From assembly GCA_013400155.1 (NCBI GenBank), contig VXBM01000025.1, positions 1 to 64,000 of the forward strand: DNA of 64,000 bases, in the 5' to 3' direction. The position numbers and the translations under genes are program-made. The notes under the pieces are model-generated. The model ran no database searches. It was not told the DNA's origin and worked only from the letters and a program-made list of their open reading frames with translations. The stretch's first letter is position 1; each line of letters begins with the position of its first letter. Positions 1-12,634 of the stretch are shown in pieces. The stretch comes from Helopsaltes ochotensis. Lineage: Eukaryota > Chordata > Aves > Passeriformes > Locustellidae.

Positions 1-30
1 CCTTTCCTTTCCTTTCCTTTCCTTTTTTTT
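1..30. repeat. (CCTTT)n microsatellite
   Basis: Five copies of the pentamer CCTTT followed by a T run. It probably continues to the left of the window. Confidence 0.95.
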
Positions 31-3000
31 CTTGAGTAGAGTGGCTATTTAGTCAAAAAAGGAAACAGCTGACTCCTTATTACATTGAAAATTGAGAACT
101 GAGGATTGCTCTGACTTAAAATATTAGTGATGATGGTCAAAGTGGGAAAGCGACACTGAAGAATCAGTGTGACAAACTTTTAAAACAATTTTTAACTTAA
201 TGCTGTATTTGTCAAACTTGAGTCTTGTTTGCAGTATTGCTCCTCATCTATTTTGCTCCTTCACATTTTTATCCTAGTGTTACTAACCCAGAACTGCTGA
301 CCTCATTAATGCTGCACCCTAATTAATGTAATACTTATCAGAGTTCAGAACCTGTGTGCCCTTTCATATGACTTTTCAGAGTGTTTCAAACTGATCTGCT
401 TGCTCTAAGTCTTTCTTGTTCCTTAATGTATGTTCCTTAATATATCTTTCTTGTTCCTTCTCATTTGCTTCTAAGGATTTTTGTCAACTTTTTGAGAGAC
501 CACATGTAATTCTGCTTTATTTCTTCTTGCTTGTTTTGTGTAACTCTATTCGTTCTGCAGGCAGATCCCTGGGTAGATCATTTAGGCCGTGGGTTATTTA
601 TGGCAGAGATAATTAGCTGACTTGCAGCTCCTGAAACAGAAGAATTGCGGCTCAGTGTTGTGGAAGTTTAGCTGATAAGCTTTGTGGGGCCTCAGAGTCA
701 GATCAGGAGACTCAGTGCAGGACTCCCACAGTCTGGGTGTGTAGCAAAGCTTCATTAGCCTGTGCTGCCCATGCTGTACCTGGTGTTTGTGGCAGTGTTG
801 GAGCAATGCCAGAGACAGGAAAGGGCAAAAGGTAGGTAGGTGAGTGTGGGCCTCCACTACTGCTGTCCTAATTCAGATGCAGTGCAAAATGAGCATGTGT
901 TCAGGTAACAAGGCAAAACTGATGGGGAGTCTCCTAAAACTCATGGGTGAGGACTGGCTATATAGGGACATCTGATGGACACCGTGGTGTTGATTTGGTG
1001 TTTGGGAATACCTGCAACACGCCTCTGAGCGTACACTCTGTTATCAGGGATTTTCTGTTTCCAGAGTGGTTCAGCCTACTCCCATCATGCGTGGTAAAGC
1101 TGACTTCCATTGCAACACAGATGATACCAAATGGAACTATAAAGCTGTATCCAAAGTAGTATTTTAAGTATTTTGTCAAATACTAGAAACTAAGTAATTG
1201 AAAATTACTAAGTAATTGCCAAAAAGTGGGGTAACACAAATTGATTTAAATACTCCTGTTAACCTTACTGATTGAGCTGAATGTTAAATTTCAAGCACAG
1301 TTACTTGCTGTACCAGGAGAAAAGCAATCATCAGGAAGGAATAAATTTTTCACGGTTCTCTCTTTCTGTGAAGGAGACTTTCCATTGTGTAACTGCAGTG
1401 CAGCATCACTGGTGAACACTTCCTATCCCAGTGCAGAATCCCGGAACGCCCCTCTTAACTGCCTCTGAGTGGGTGCCAGCACAGGCCAAAGACTCTCCTG
1501 CAGTCTCTGGGCCAGCATGCAGGGGGCTGGGCCCAGTAGCCAGGCCTGATTTATCACCCTGCAGGCTCTTTAAACATACAGAGCAATAATCTGAGTACTA
1601 AACCTCGTAATTTCTGTGCAAGCAGGTCCACAGATAAAGTTGGTGCCTTTTTCTGTTCTCCTCAAGATTAACTTCCTTCTTTTTCTACCGTTCATTCTCC
1701 TGACCTTCTACCTGCATTCTCCCATGCTCTTTAAAGATAACATGTTAAGTGTTATCTCCAGAAGTGATGGTGCTTCAGAATAGAGCTTGAATGCTGTTAG
1801 CAACTCCCAGCAACACTCTGCTGCTTATTCTTAATTGGAAGTTTTGATTACAGGTAACCATCAGTAGTTATTATGGTAGTGTGTGTGTCACTCATGTCTC
1901 AGTTCTTTTGTCTGCTTTCTGTGTCACTCCTCTGAGTAACTTCCCTTATAGTAAGCACTCACTGACTGGGATTGGGGTTTTTTAATTCTATTAATAATTG
2001 CTTTGTATTTATATTTTTGTATGCTAATTGGTAAATATCTTTCTCCTGCTCTGAAACATGTCAGGGCTGACATTTGATTTTAAGACATCTAATTCAGAGT
2101 TTTGGGGGTATTTTTGTTTTTGTTGGTTTTTTCTGCTGCAATAAGACAAATCTTACAACAGAATAACTTGTTTCATAATGCAGCTGTGCTTAGTATACTG
2201 CTGCTGAATGAAACGGTCTCTGCATTTCTGCAGGGTGATATAGACTCTCCCATTCTCAAATTCTCCCTCTCTTAAACTGGAGTGCTCCTTTGCTCACTGT
2301 ATCCATGCTGAGGCTGTGCCCTTTTTAGTACCTAATCAGGTGCTTTCTGCTGCAGGAAAGGGTCCATGCACCACCTCTATCTTGAGGTATTGATTCGTCT
2401 CTTTGCCACTTTTTTGCTTTGTTGTATGCCCTGAGTTAAAAAAAAAAACAAACCTGACTGGACTCAGTGTCTGGGGCTTTTTTCCTGCACAATAAATGTG
2501 CAACATGGCTAAAATTCTCACACGTAGTGGCAGTGGGAAGATATTTCAAAAAACTTCTACCTTTCAGTATAATAATACAGTAGTGTTCCACTCTTCGTAA
2601 ACAAATATTCATAAAAGATAAACCTGTCTCTGCAGTCTGAGGTCGCAGCTCAAAAAACATTTTGATGGGGTATTGTTAGCTGCAAGCCAGTGAGGGAGAA
2701 AAGATTCCAGTAGGAGTTAAAGAAGTTTTTAAGAAAGAAGGATTATCATATCTCTAAAATACTTGAGCTGTATGTAGGCTTTGGGTAAAATTCCATTGAG
2801 AATACTGCATGTTGTTCGAACACGTGTTTTTAAGTGTCAAAGTGTGTGTAGAGAGAAACAAATTGCTTAAGGAAAAAAGTATTTTCTGACAGCAGCATGC
2901 TGTGCTAGTCAGAGTTCCTCTGATGATGTCTGCTCTCAATAAATGTGAGAGCTGCACAGTGTAGGAAATCAATTTGGGAAGGTGATTATGATGACTGGCA

Positions 3001-3589
3001 ATCTTTGAGTAAAGCGTGCCAGGAGCAAGGTAGCAAAGTTACTGATTTTGTCAGTATGAACTATGATAGGACCTGAAAAGATGCAAAATCAATTTTTGTT
3101 AATTATTATAGTCCTGTGGAATTTTAGAGGCTAGATTCTTTGCCTCCCTGTTTACTGTTGTCAGTTCATTGTGTCTGTACTGTCTGTCACTGTATCTCTT
3201 GGAGATTAAGCTGTGGTAGAAAAGAGTAGATGTATCCATCTTTCTTGTAGTGGCTTTGAATATGAGAATAATAATTTTGCCACCAAAGCCATCATGCCAC
3301 TGCAAATTCACGGGGCAAGTTCTGTGGAGAGAGAAGCTGTTGATCCCAGCTAGAAGTTTTTCAGAGCAAAACCCGCTAGGACTTGTTTCAAGCATGCTGC
3401 AGTGTTTATGTGCAGAGCAATGCATGGAATAAATTGGTGATCAGAGGTTTGGTGACGCATGTGACAGGAGTTACAGGAGTAGTTGGGCTGGGAATGCTTG
3501 TGTAAAATGTTGGGTTTTGGGGAATGGGAAAGGCTTGTATTCAAAATTAAAATAGATTTTTAATGTTTCTCTTAAATTTACATTTGAAC

Positions 3590-3646
3590 GGGGTTTTGTT
3601 TTGTTGGGGGTTTTTTTGTTTTGTTTTTTTAGGGGGTTTTTTTTTG
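3590..3646. repeat. G/T-rich low-complexity tract
   Basis: Alternating runs of G (3-5) and T (4-9) on the + strand, with almost no A or C. Confidence 0.9.
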
Positions 3647-6600
3647 TAACAAAGGCTGCAAAAGCTTAAATACTTCTTTTCAGAGTTTTAAAGTTTACAA
3701 GTCAAAAACCAAAAGAAGAATCCAGATATTTTAGTGAGCAAGTGTAGTAGTAAGTTGTAGATCTCTGTAGGTTGTATACCAGTTGTGGTTTTAAAATATT
3801 GTAAAAACAGTATATTACTGGTTTTAGTTTGGGCTTGATTTTTTTCTTTTCACATGGTATTTGATATAATGTTTTTAAAGTAAACATTATATAACTCCTA
3901 TTTTCCATCCCTTTGCCAGAATTGCCTTTTCTGAGCACTTAATTCTTTGGGACCTCAAAAACAGGTGAGGATTAATCAGTTCTGAGCACGTTCTTGCTGT
4001 CAGAAGGATATTTTTCATCATGTTCCCAATTTTCTTGAACAAAGTGTTCCAGCTGTCTTCATTCAGTAAAGATACCATCAATTACAAGTAATTAACAGGT
4101 CAAATCAGATTATGATCTGTGGGTTTTCTTTCTGAGAGGTAAGATGATTAAAATGTCTGTTGTAATCTAATAATTCTGCATATGGCAGATCCAACCTGAA
4201 GTAGTTTCTGAAGAAGAAAAATGTATTGTGGAGGCTTTTTCATATTGAACATTAAGAGTTTAAAAGGTCAAGATATGAATGAGTGCTGAAATTCAACAAG
4301 TTGATGAGAGGCCAGATCACTTTGGCTTAGTAGTTAAATCTCTCCTGCGCACCTTCTTACCTCTGGCTTTTTGAAATTAGGTGCTGCGTAACTTACTGCT
4401 GAAAGTTCCAGGGCTTTTCCACGGAAAAGTCAGTGAATCTGTAGCCCAATAACTTGGACTGGATAAACAACTGACCTTGAACTCAAAGAGTGTAGTCAGG
4501 TGGTGCCTTGTGCATGAGGTGAGGTGACATCAGAAGTTACTACCCTTCAGCTGTACCCTGAGAGGTAATGTCAGTGTCAGTGAGGTTCTTTGTGTTTCAG
4601 TTGATTTTTTTTCAGCTGTAATACTTAGGTTTCAAATAACAATATTAAAAAATAGGTATTTTACTGTTGCTAATGGTAGGTGGACAATTTCATACAAGGA
4701 ACAGAAGGTTTCATAATGTGCTAAAGACTAATGGCTGAAAGCTCAAGTCCAGTGAAGGGGGTTGGGGAGAGGAGGCCAGAAGTGTGTTTACATAGTTATT
4801 GGAAGAAACTGCTGAAGGAAAGAAGGAATATATCTGCTGACTTGAGGAAACAAGATAGGTCTTTCCTTTTGCCTTTAATCACCTTGTGCTACTCCTGTTT
4901 CTGGATTGTATGGTGGGTGAGACAAGTCAGTCGCCTTTCTGAAGTGTGGAATACTTTGACCTCTTGCTACTTGGACAAAGCTGGGATGGTGGTTACCATC
5001 TTCTGAGTTTCTGGTATCACAGAAAAAAATCTTGAAGTCTTCGAGGCCTGCACTAAGAAACACACCTGCAAAATTTTCTTTCTTTAATACTCAGGTTGCT
5101 GGTGGTGTGGAATATTGGTCAATCATGACAATTATAGTAAGAAAACTTCTAAAACGGGAGCAGTTTCTTCTGAGTCATAGTATGGGATTTCCCAGGTTTG
5201 AGAGAAAGTATGTGATAACACATTTTGCTAACCATCAAATATAAGGTAGTAATTAACTTCTTTACATTGCCCATCTCTATCAGCTAGGACCACCTCCTTT
5301 TAAAAATAGCTTTTCCTTTGGTGTTTGTCTGCCCTGTGTCTTTGAGCTCAACAGTTTAATGAAAGATAAGAATCAGAGATGATTTCTAAGTGTGAAAAGT
5401 TGGAGTCACTTGCAGGCAGAAGGTTGACCACTGAGACAAGCACAGCTTTGGACAGAAGCTGTAGGAAGACAAAAGATAAAAGAGCTTTGTGTATTATGAG
5501 CTGTGTCAAGAGGGTTTCTTACAAAATGTGTAGATGAGAAAGAAAAGTTTTTGGGGAGCGTGATAGAATCAAAAGCTGGTAACAGTTCACAAGAGAATTT
5601 CTACTTCATTTGTACATTTAATAAGATAAATTAAACTGTTTAAGTTGTGTTTCCTTGGTGTCGGTGCATGTTGATGCCTACAATAACATTGCTGTGACTT
5701 CAGAGCGAAGGGAGAATGGAGACCCCAATACAATTGTTGCTAAATTTCAGCCTTACTGTCTCCCAGATTGTAGTCCCAAAATTCTGCAATTTGCAAGCAG
5801 AGGAGCATAAAATTCTCCAGTGTGTATTTAAGATGACAGATTGCTTGAGCAATCCAGTAGTTTGTCTCGTCTGTTTAAATTATAAAATGACATGTAAAGT
5901 CTGAATCATTGTGCAATTAAGTGATGGTTGAGTGATAAAAAAACTGTTTCCTGAACACTTGCTTCAGAGATGCTCATTCTTCAGCTTCCTCTAATAGCAT
6001 TAGAGGTCTCTGATTTTAGAACTTTATTTTGGTTTGTATACAGGAAACAGCATATTGCCTTGATGGAACAGCTTTTCTTTTTTTAAAGTAATTTTGGCTC
6101 AGTTGATAGACATATTTGAAAAGACTCCAGCGTGTAATTGTGAGGCTTTTTGTGATTGTTATTAAAAACAGGTGCCAAGTAAATAGTAAATTTTTTTTAA
6201 TGGTGAAAAGTTTCATGGAGATGCTTAGTTGTCTCTCTGAGGTAAGCAGAAACTTTGCTATGCCAGACTTCTGTTAATGAGCTCGACTTTTATTATTGCC
6301 AGCTGAACAAGCAGCTCAAAGCAGCTAACAGAATTTTATATTAGTCCTATACCAGCTGGAGTCAGCACAGATGGCAGTAATAGTTTCCATCAGAGTGCAA
6401 AGATAAATGGCTGCTCTGTTGTGCCATGGAGGAGTGTTAAATAGAGATCCCAAGTAATGCATTTACTAGTACTTAAGACATGTTGAGTGTCTGTAAGACC
6501 AAGTCCTGAATGGTAAATTTCTCTGAACATTGTTATGAACTGCCATGATGGGAAGAAAAGCATCTTTTTAATAAATAATAAGCTTATTTCAAGAAGGAAG

Positions 6601-8600
6601 TGATATATTTGTAAAGAGACAAGGTTTATAGATCAGATAGTGAATATGTGCAGTTACAGTAAATTAGAATCATCAGTGTCTTGGATTTGGAGGACAAAAT
6701 TGATGGGAATTATTTTCTTTTTCCTGAGCTTGTGGCAGAGGTGCAGAACAGAGGCAAGGTTTCGCATAGGGGCTGCAGGAGGTTGAAAATAAAATGCTCA
6801 GTGTTTAGCATTGGAAGAAAAATCCTGTGATACAAATTGAAGCTTAGATGAGGTGATTTAGTTGGAATTGGGTCAGAAGGCACTGGTTGCCATTGGAAAG
6901 GGAGAATTGCTGTAAATCCCTTATCACAATTTTCTGAGATTATGGAAGTAATTTACAGTAATGAAGAATAGATGACTTTTAAAAGCTCTTCAGGAATTAG
7001 TTTAGAAAAAAAAAGTTCACAAAAGTAACTTGTCTGTTTTGACTTTCTGTGAATGCAAAAACACTTGAAATTTGTTCTTTGAAGACATACATCTGCTTGT
7101 GTGGTGTTTGGGATTTTTTTTTAAATTTTTTTCCAGACTTAACTGTTCTCTAGATTATTGCATGGAGGAGAACAAACCATTAAATAATTGCTTTGACTAT
7201 GGAGCTCTTTGCAGGATGTGGGTAAAGCAAACAACTGAGCAAACCTGGAGGGCAGAGGACTTTTTCATTGCTCCCTGCCAGGGTCACCAAGCCTCCCCTT
7301 ACTGTAGGCAGCAGGCAGAATCTCTGGCATCTCACACAATCCTGCAGGTAAAATGAAGTGAGCATGTCTTCGGAACAGCTTTGGATTACAGTTGTTCACA
7401 TAAGTTGGTTAATGGGGGATAATGCTGGAAGAATATTTCTAAGGCTGACGTATTTAAGAGTTCTTAGCAGTTCCTCCACTGTTAATCTAGTGTTGCTATT
7501 GGCAATGAAAAAAGAGTGAAGGTAGGCTGGGTGTAGGTGTGTCTGCTGCTGTTGGGCACCAGAGACAATCAAATATTGCCATGCTGTGCCTCTCTTCTGG
7601 AGAAGAGTTACTGCCAAGAAATAAAATTTTAACTTTTGTTTTGTGTTTGTGTGCCAAACTGCCAGGTTTTGATACCAAATTAAGGTGTGTAAGAACAAAA
7701 ATCTTTCATTCAGGAAAATCTGGGAGATATTTTATTGTGGTGGATAACTCAGGTCTGACCATGAAAATATGATCAGCATTCATGGATTCCTGAAGGATAG
7801 TCAGTGTATAGAGTATACTTTTACTTTTTTTTCCCCTTTTTCTTCATGTATGAGGTGTGTTTTTAGAAGAAATTTGCTGTAAGTGACATTTTTCTTTAAG
7901 AAAAGCTTTTTTGAGACAATTTCTGAAATGGGCTGAGGCAAGTTTGGTCAGGCATTAGGTTTGCAAAATCTACTTCTAAGCTTCTGAGTTTGTTGGAAAC
8001 AACCACTTCACCCAGATTTCCCTGTATTATTTTCCCTGCTACTGTGTCCCCCAATTAAAACATACGTTTCCAAAATCTCTCTTGGAGTTGCTGGCTTATG
8101 TGTCCTTCTGGAAGTTTAACTGGGAGATAGCTACTCATATTGCAGTAACAGTAGGTTTACTTTAGATGTACTAAACAGCTCTCTGGGACTAGCACTGGAT
8201 GGATTTTGTTCCTTTGGGAAATTAGTAGCCAAGATACCAGGTTCACCAGGGGTGCTGTCATTTGTCCACTGTTGTTGTTTGTCCCAAATCATGAAATAGA
8301 GAAAATGCAACTTTAATTTAAAGTTTTTGCTGTTTTGCGGTCTGATGCAGACACATTTGTGATCCTGTGGTTTTATAGATGGGTGTATATGTTGGAAATA
8401 CCCTTAGAAGAAGAAATGCTGTGTGCCAGTACTCATTGTACTATTCAGAACTTAGACCTTTTCCTGAAGTTCTCTGATGTTTGTTTCTCTACCTTTTAAA
8501 CAGAGAAATTAACAATCTGGGTTTGGTTTTTTTCCAGGCCTCTGATTGGCATAGTAAATATTCTTGAGTTGTATCACTTGTTTATATAGGGTTTGTCAGG

Positions 8601-8606
8601 GTTGGT

Positions 8607-8641
<35 letters not shown>

Positions 8642-8666
8642 GTGTTTGGGTTTTTTTTGTTTTTTT
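8601..8666. repeat. T16-G12 homopolymer junction in a G/T tract
   Basis: Sixteen T (8615-8630) followed directly by twelve G (8631-8642), then more G/T runs. Replication- and sequencing-prone; lengths may not be exact. Confidence 0.9.
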
Positions 8667-10619
8667 ACAGGTTTGCTGCATTTCTTCAGCACTTCCCTTT
8701 TACTGTAATTTGGTGTTGTGTTTGATCTGGAGTATGAAAGGTTTGGAAGGGTGGTTCAAGGACTGGGTTGCTATTGAGGCAGGACTCCTGGTTAATTTTC
8801 ATGCCAATGGTTAAAAAATACCATAAGGAAACAATTGCTTTTGCTGGTAATTTTTCCTTCAAATGCTCCTTTGAGGCTGTTCCTTCAGGAGGAAGGCATG
8901 GGCTTTTATGGAGAATATTACAACATATTTTTACCACTTTTTCTGAGGAGAATATTTAGGAAAAATATTAATTATCTGTGAGGTATTAATGTAGCGCAAG
9001 AAAGAAGAGCTCATCTCCCGTGGCTCACATGTTCAGATGATGCTGAGTGTGCAGTTTTGGTGTTGTTTGTGCTGTGGGTTGAGCATTAATATGCAGTACA
9101 TACACGTAACATGCCCCAGGACACAGACGCATGAGTGGGTTAATCCATGGCATTTCAAGCACTCTGTTTTGAAAGATTGCAGACACCTCGTGAAACCCCT
9201 AAAGGTGATTTGTCTATAGAAATAAGACTATGTGTATCTCTGGATGAATTTCTCATGCTGAAGTTCCTGCTTTTCAAGGCACAGTCCTCAGTTTCTCATA
9301 TTTCTGACAGCGTTTGGTTGGCATATACACCTGACTTGATCTAAGGTGTGTAAGGCTTACACCTTACCCTTTCTGCTCTGGATTCATAAAGCGTTATTTC
9401 TTTAAGTTCTTGGGAAATCTCGTAGACAAATACAGAAGGGTGGTGAGTCTAGCCAGCCATTGGATTGTCTTTGGCACTATTGCAACTGTAAATGCTGTGT
9501 TACAGTAGCTTTTTTCTGCTTGGTTTTTATATATATTGTATCTTCCCTGTGGAACGGACCGGCTGATTTACACTTTCTTTTGAGGTATTTTGGAAAAACA
9601 CCCATTCTCTCACCTTGTATTTCTTTAATGTTGATCCTGTTATATGAAGGTATTCTTGCAAAATATGAATTTCAGAATGAATTTTGCAGAATGCCGAGTT
9701 TCCCCACCAAGATCACCGGTGGGTTACAGAGCTCTCCCCACACACCCTTATCTTCTGTTCATCACATCTGACTGGACTGTTGCTTTGGAAACCGTCGTAA
9801 CGTCGCAAGTGACTTCATTATGATTAAATGAGGGGAAAAAAATAGAACAAAAGAGCACATTCCTGCTTCAACATGCAACTTGGAAACTGAAACTGTCTCA
9901 CATACATTCTCTGTATTTCAGAGCACTTTTTGGTAACGGCACAGATCTGTCCTGCTAGTCAGGAATAAAATCTATACTTTGAAATTCCTGTTATTTATTT
10001 TCTTTAAATAGAATCAGTAATCAACTGATGTAGTTTCAAGGAATAGCTGGTTTATACTCTATTAAAAGCTGTGCGTGGATCTGTCAAAAAGAGAACCATT
10101 TAGTGTTTACACTTCTTTATCCATCACAGAGACTTAATTAGTTGTCTTTAACACTGAGACTGTTGTAGTTTCCTGTTCTGTCTGGGAGTATTTTCTATTT
10201 ATTTCTAGTATCTGTATAAATATTTGGGTTTCTGAAGCAGGTCTGTAACTGCAGCTGAGCAGAAATTATAAAAATGTGCCAGGATGCTGCAAAATGTTTG
10301 GCACTGTCTCAGCATTGTTACTGATCTAAAGAGATATCTATGTATTTTGTGGTTATGTTGGAGGTTTTTTCCTCAGTTTACACTTAATTGCTTGTCTAGT
10401 AAATTTAAGTTTTCAATGTTATATGGGAAATAAATGAAACTAGTGACTGAAGAAGGAAAAACCAGTGTTATGCTTTCCTAGACCTGCCCCCTGTCTTTAT
10501 TTCCCCTTAATGCTCTAGAAGCTGTTTGCTGAAGGTCGTGTCTAGTTTTCTAAACAGTAAGCTCTTCTATCTGTGCAGCTTGCATAGAAGGGTCAAGAGC
10601 CAGATCAGTGATTGTTGCT

Positions 10620-10915
10620 TGGAGGTGAGAGGGATGGGAACAGGAGGAGGCTCTGCAGGGGCTCCCACACTCCTTGGCACTATAGTGTATGTGCAGTGCT
10701 GGCTGGGATGTCCCACTGGTGAGCTCTGCACCTCAGCTCTGGTCTGGGTCACTCCCTGGAGTCTGTAGCAGCTCAGTGTGCTGCTGCTCAGGTGGCAGTG
10801 CTTTGCTGGGAACCTCTCTGGGATTGCCTGCCTTTCTCTGGGCCTTACAGGGAAGGGGCCTGGCAGTCAGAGCACTCCTTGCCACGCCTGCTCCTGTGCC
10901 AAGCTGAAATCGCTG
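10620..10915. other. GC-richer, CpG-poor intronic patch
   Basis: Clearly higher G+C than its surroundings but almost without CpG, so not a CpG island. Several short frames are open on both strands without recognisable similarity. Could be an old, unrecognised transposon piece or plain composition change. Confidence 0.5.
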
Positions 10916-12557
10916 ACAGGTCTGCGGAAATTTCAAGTGTTTGGCATGGACAGCTTGATTAATGCCACAACAAGTGCAGATAGTTTGGGATGTGTTTAAA
11001 TCCGATTTTTTGTTTTCATTCTTCTTCATTCAACTCTACTGTCACTAGTTTGTTACAGTGAATGAAGTGGTTGATGTGTGAGATAGTGTTACAGAAGCTG
11101 GTGAAGTATAGAAAATAAGCAGGGTATGAGACATGCTGCAGAGACACCAGAGTAGTATTTTTTCTTCAGATATATCCATATGAACAGCTAAAATTGACAT
11201 TTACAGCCACTGATAAACTTTCAAGTCATTAATATTTTCAAGTAAATTGTCATTTTCTTCCCTAGGTGTCCAACACCTTCCTTTTTTGGCAGAGCGAAAT
11301 GAATAAGCCTATCCTGAGTAATACATGAATTATCTTTTCCATTATCTCTCAGGAAGTTCTGATTGTTTCTGAAACGCTGCGTACTACTGATCTGCTACCT
11401 GAGGAATGTGTCCACTCCCTGTATTGTATAAGTACGTGGCGTAACCGTTAATATGAATCTGTTGTTCTCTTGTTCTTTCTGGAAAAATAATTAACGGCAT
11501 TGAAATAGTATGGTTTTTTGTACCAAAAAAACATTTTTTTCTGAATGTATATTTTTATCATCTGTCTAGGTAGCTGTAGATGAGCATCTTATCCCTAAGA
11601 ATCTCTGCATAATCTCTGTCTTTTTGCTTTTGTGGCTGGAGTCCTAAATTAATTACTGAATCAAGAATTTTAATTTTGATGTTGATCAAGACAGCTTTTT
11701 AGTCATAGTATTCCTGTACTATCTAGAAAAGCATTGATTTATCTAGAAATATATGCATATTCTTGGGTAAATCAAATACTAGTAACACTCACATACAAAG
11801 TATACACTTGTTCAGTGATAAGTCCATCAGAGTTGTCCATCATGAATTATCATCAGCTAAATAAAAGAGATAGGGTATGTAAATAGGTATTTGATTCACA
11901 AAATTCAGACAGACTTACATTACTGAGCATATTTGGTATTTTTAGCAGATCCGTGTTGAACTGAGGCACTGTATTTGTGAGAGGCCAGTTCTTTCTGAAT
12001 TCTATTTATAGGCTGGTCTGGAATGCTCACATGATGATATTGTTTGTAATCTTGGGTGTTTTTCTTGCCAGTGATGCTATGGCAAAGAGCTTCTCAGTAT
12101 TTCCATTATACAGTTCTATTTCTAAGCTGTATACCTAGTGAGAAACATAAAGCTTGGCTTGGACGTTGAGGATGTGACTCCTCTGCCACTGGAATAAATC
12201 CTGTCTTTGTGTTTTTGGAAGAGTTATGTGATTGCAGTGACTTGTATACATTTCATTATCATGTTGCTACAACAAATACTAAAACACGTGGCAGTTAAAA
12301 CAAGATCTGAAAAGTATCCTTGGAAAAATGGTGAAAGAATAGACAGAAAACTGAAACTGCAGTGTTGCAGTTTGTGAGTTCGCTCTGGTACAGTGGAGTT
12401 TCATCCAAAATGTTCAAGCCATAAATGATTTTGAGCTCAGCTAGTGAGACTCTGTTAAGAATACTGGCCAAAATTAATGTTGGCAATATTTCAGATTTTT
12501 TGTTTCAGTGTTCTTTGGTTTTATTAGGTTCACTCCAGTTCATTAGCACAGTGTTTT

Positions 12558-12634
12558 AAAAAGAAAAAACAAAAACAAAACCCAACAAACCCCACACAAC
12601 AACAAAAAAACCCCACTAAAAACCCAACCAAACA
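12558..12634. repeat. A/C-rich low-complexity tract
   Basis: About 77 bases of A runs and C runs with almost no T or G, the strand complement in style of the G/T tracts at 3590 and 8601. Confidence 0.9.
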
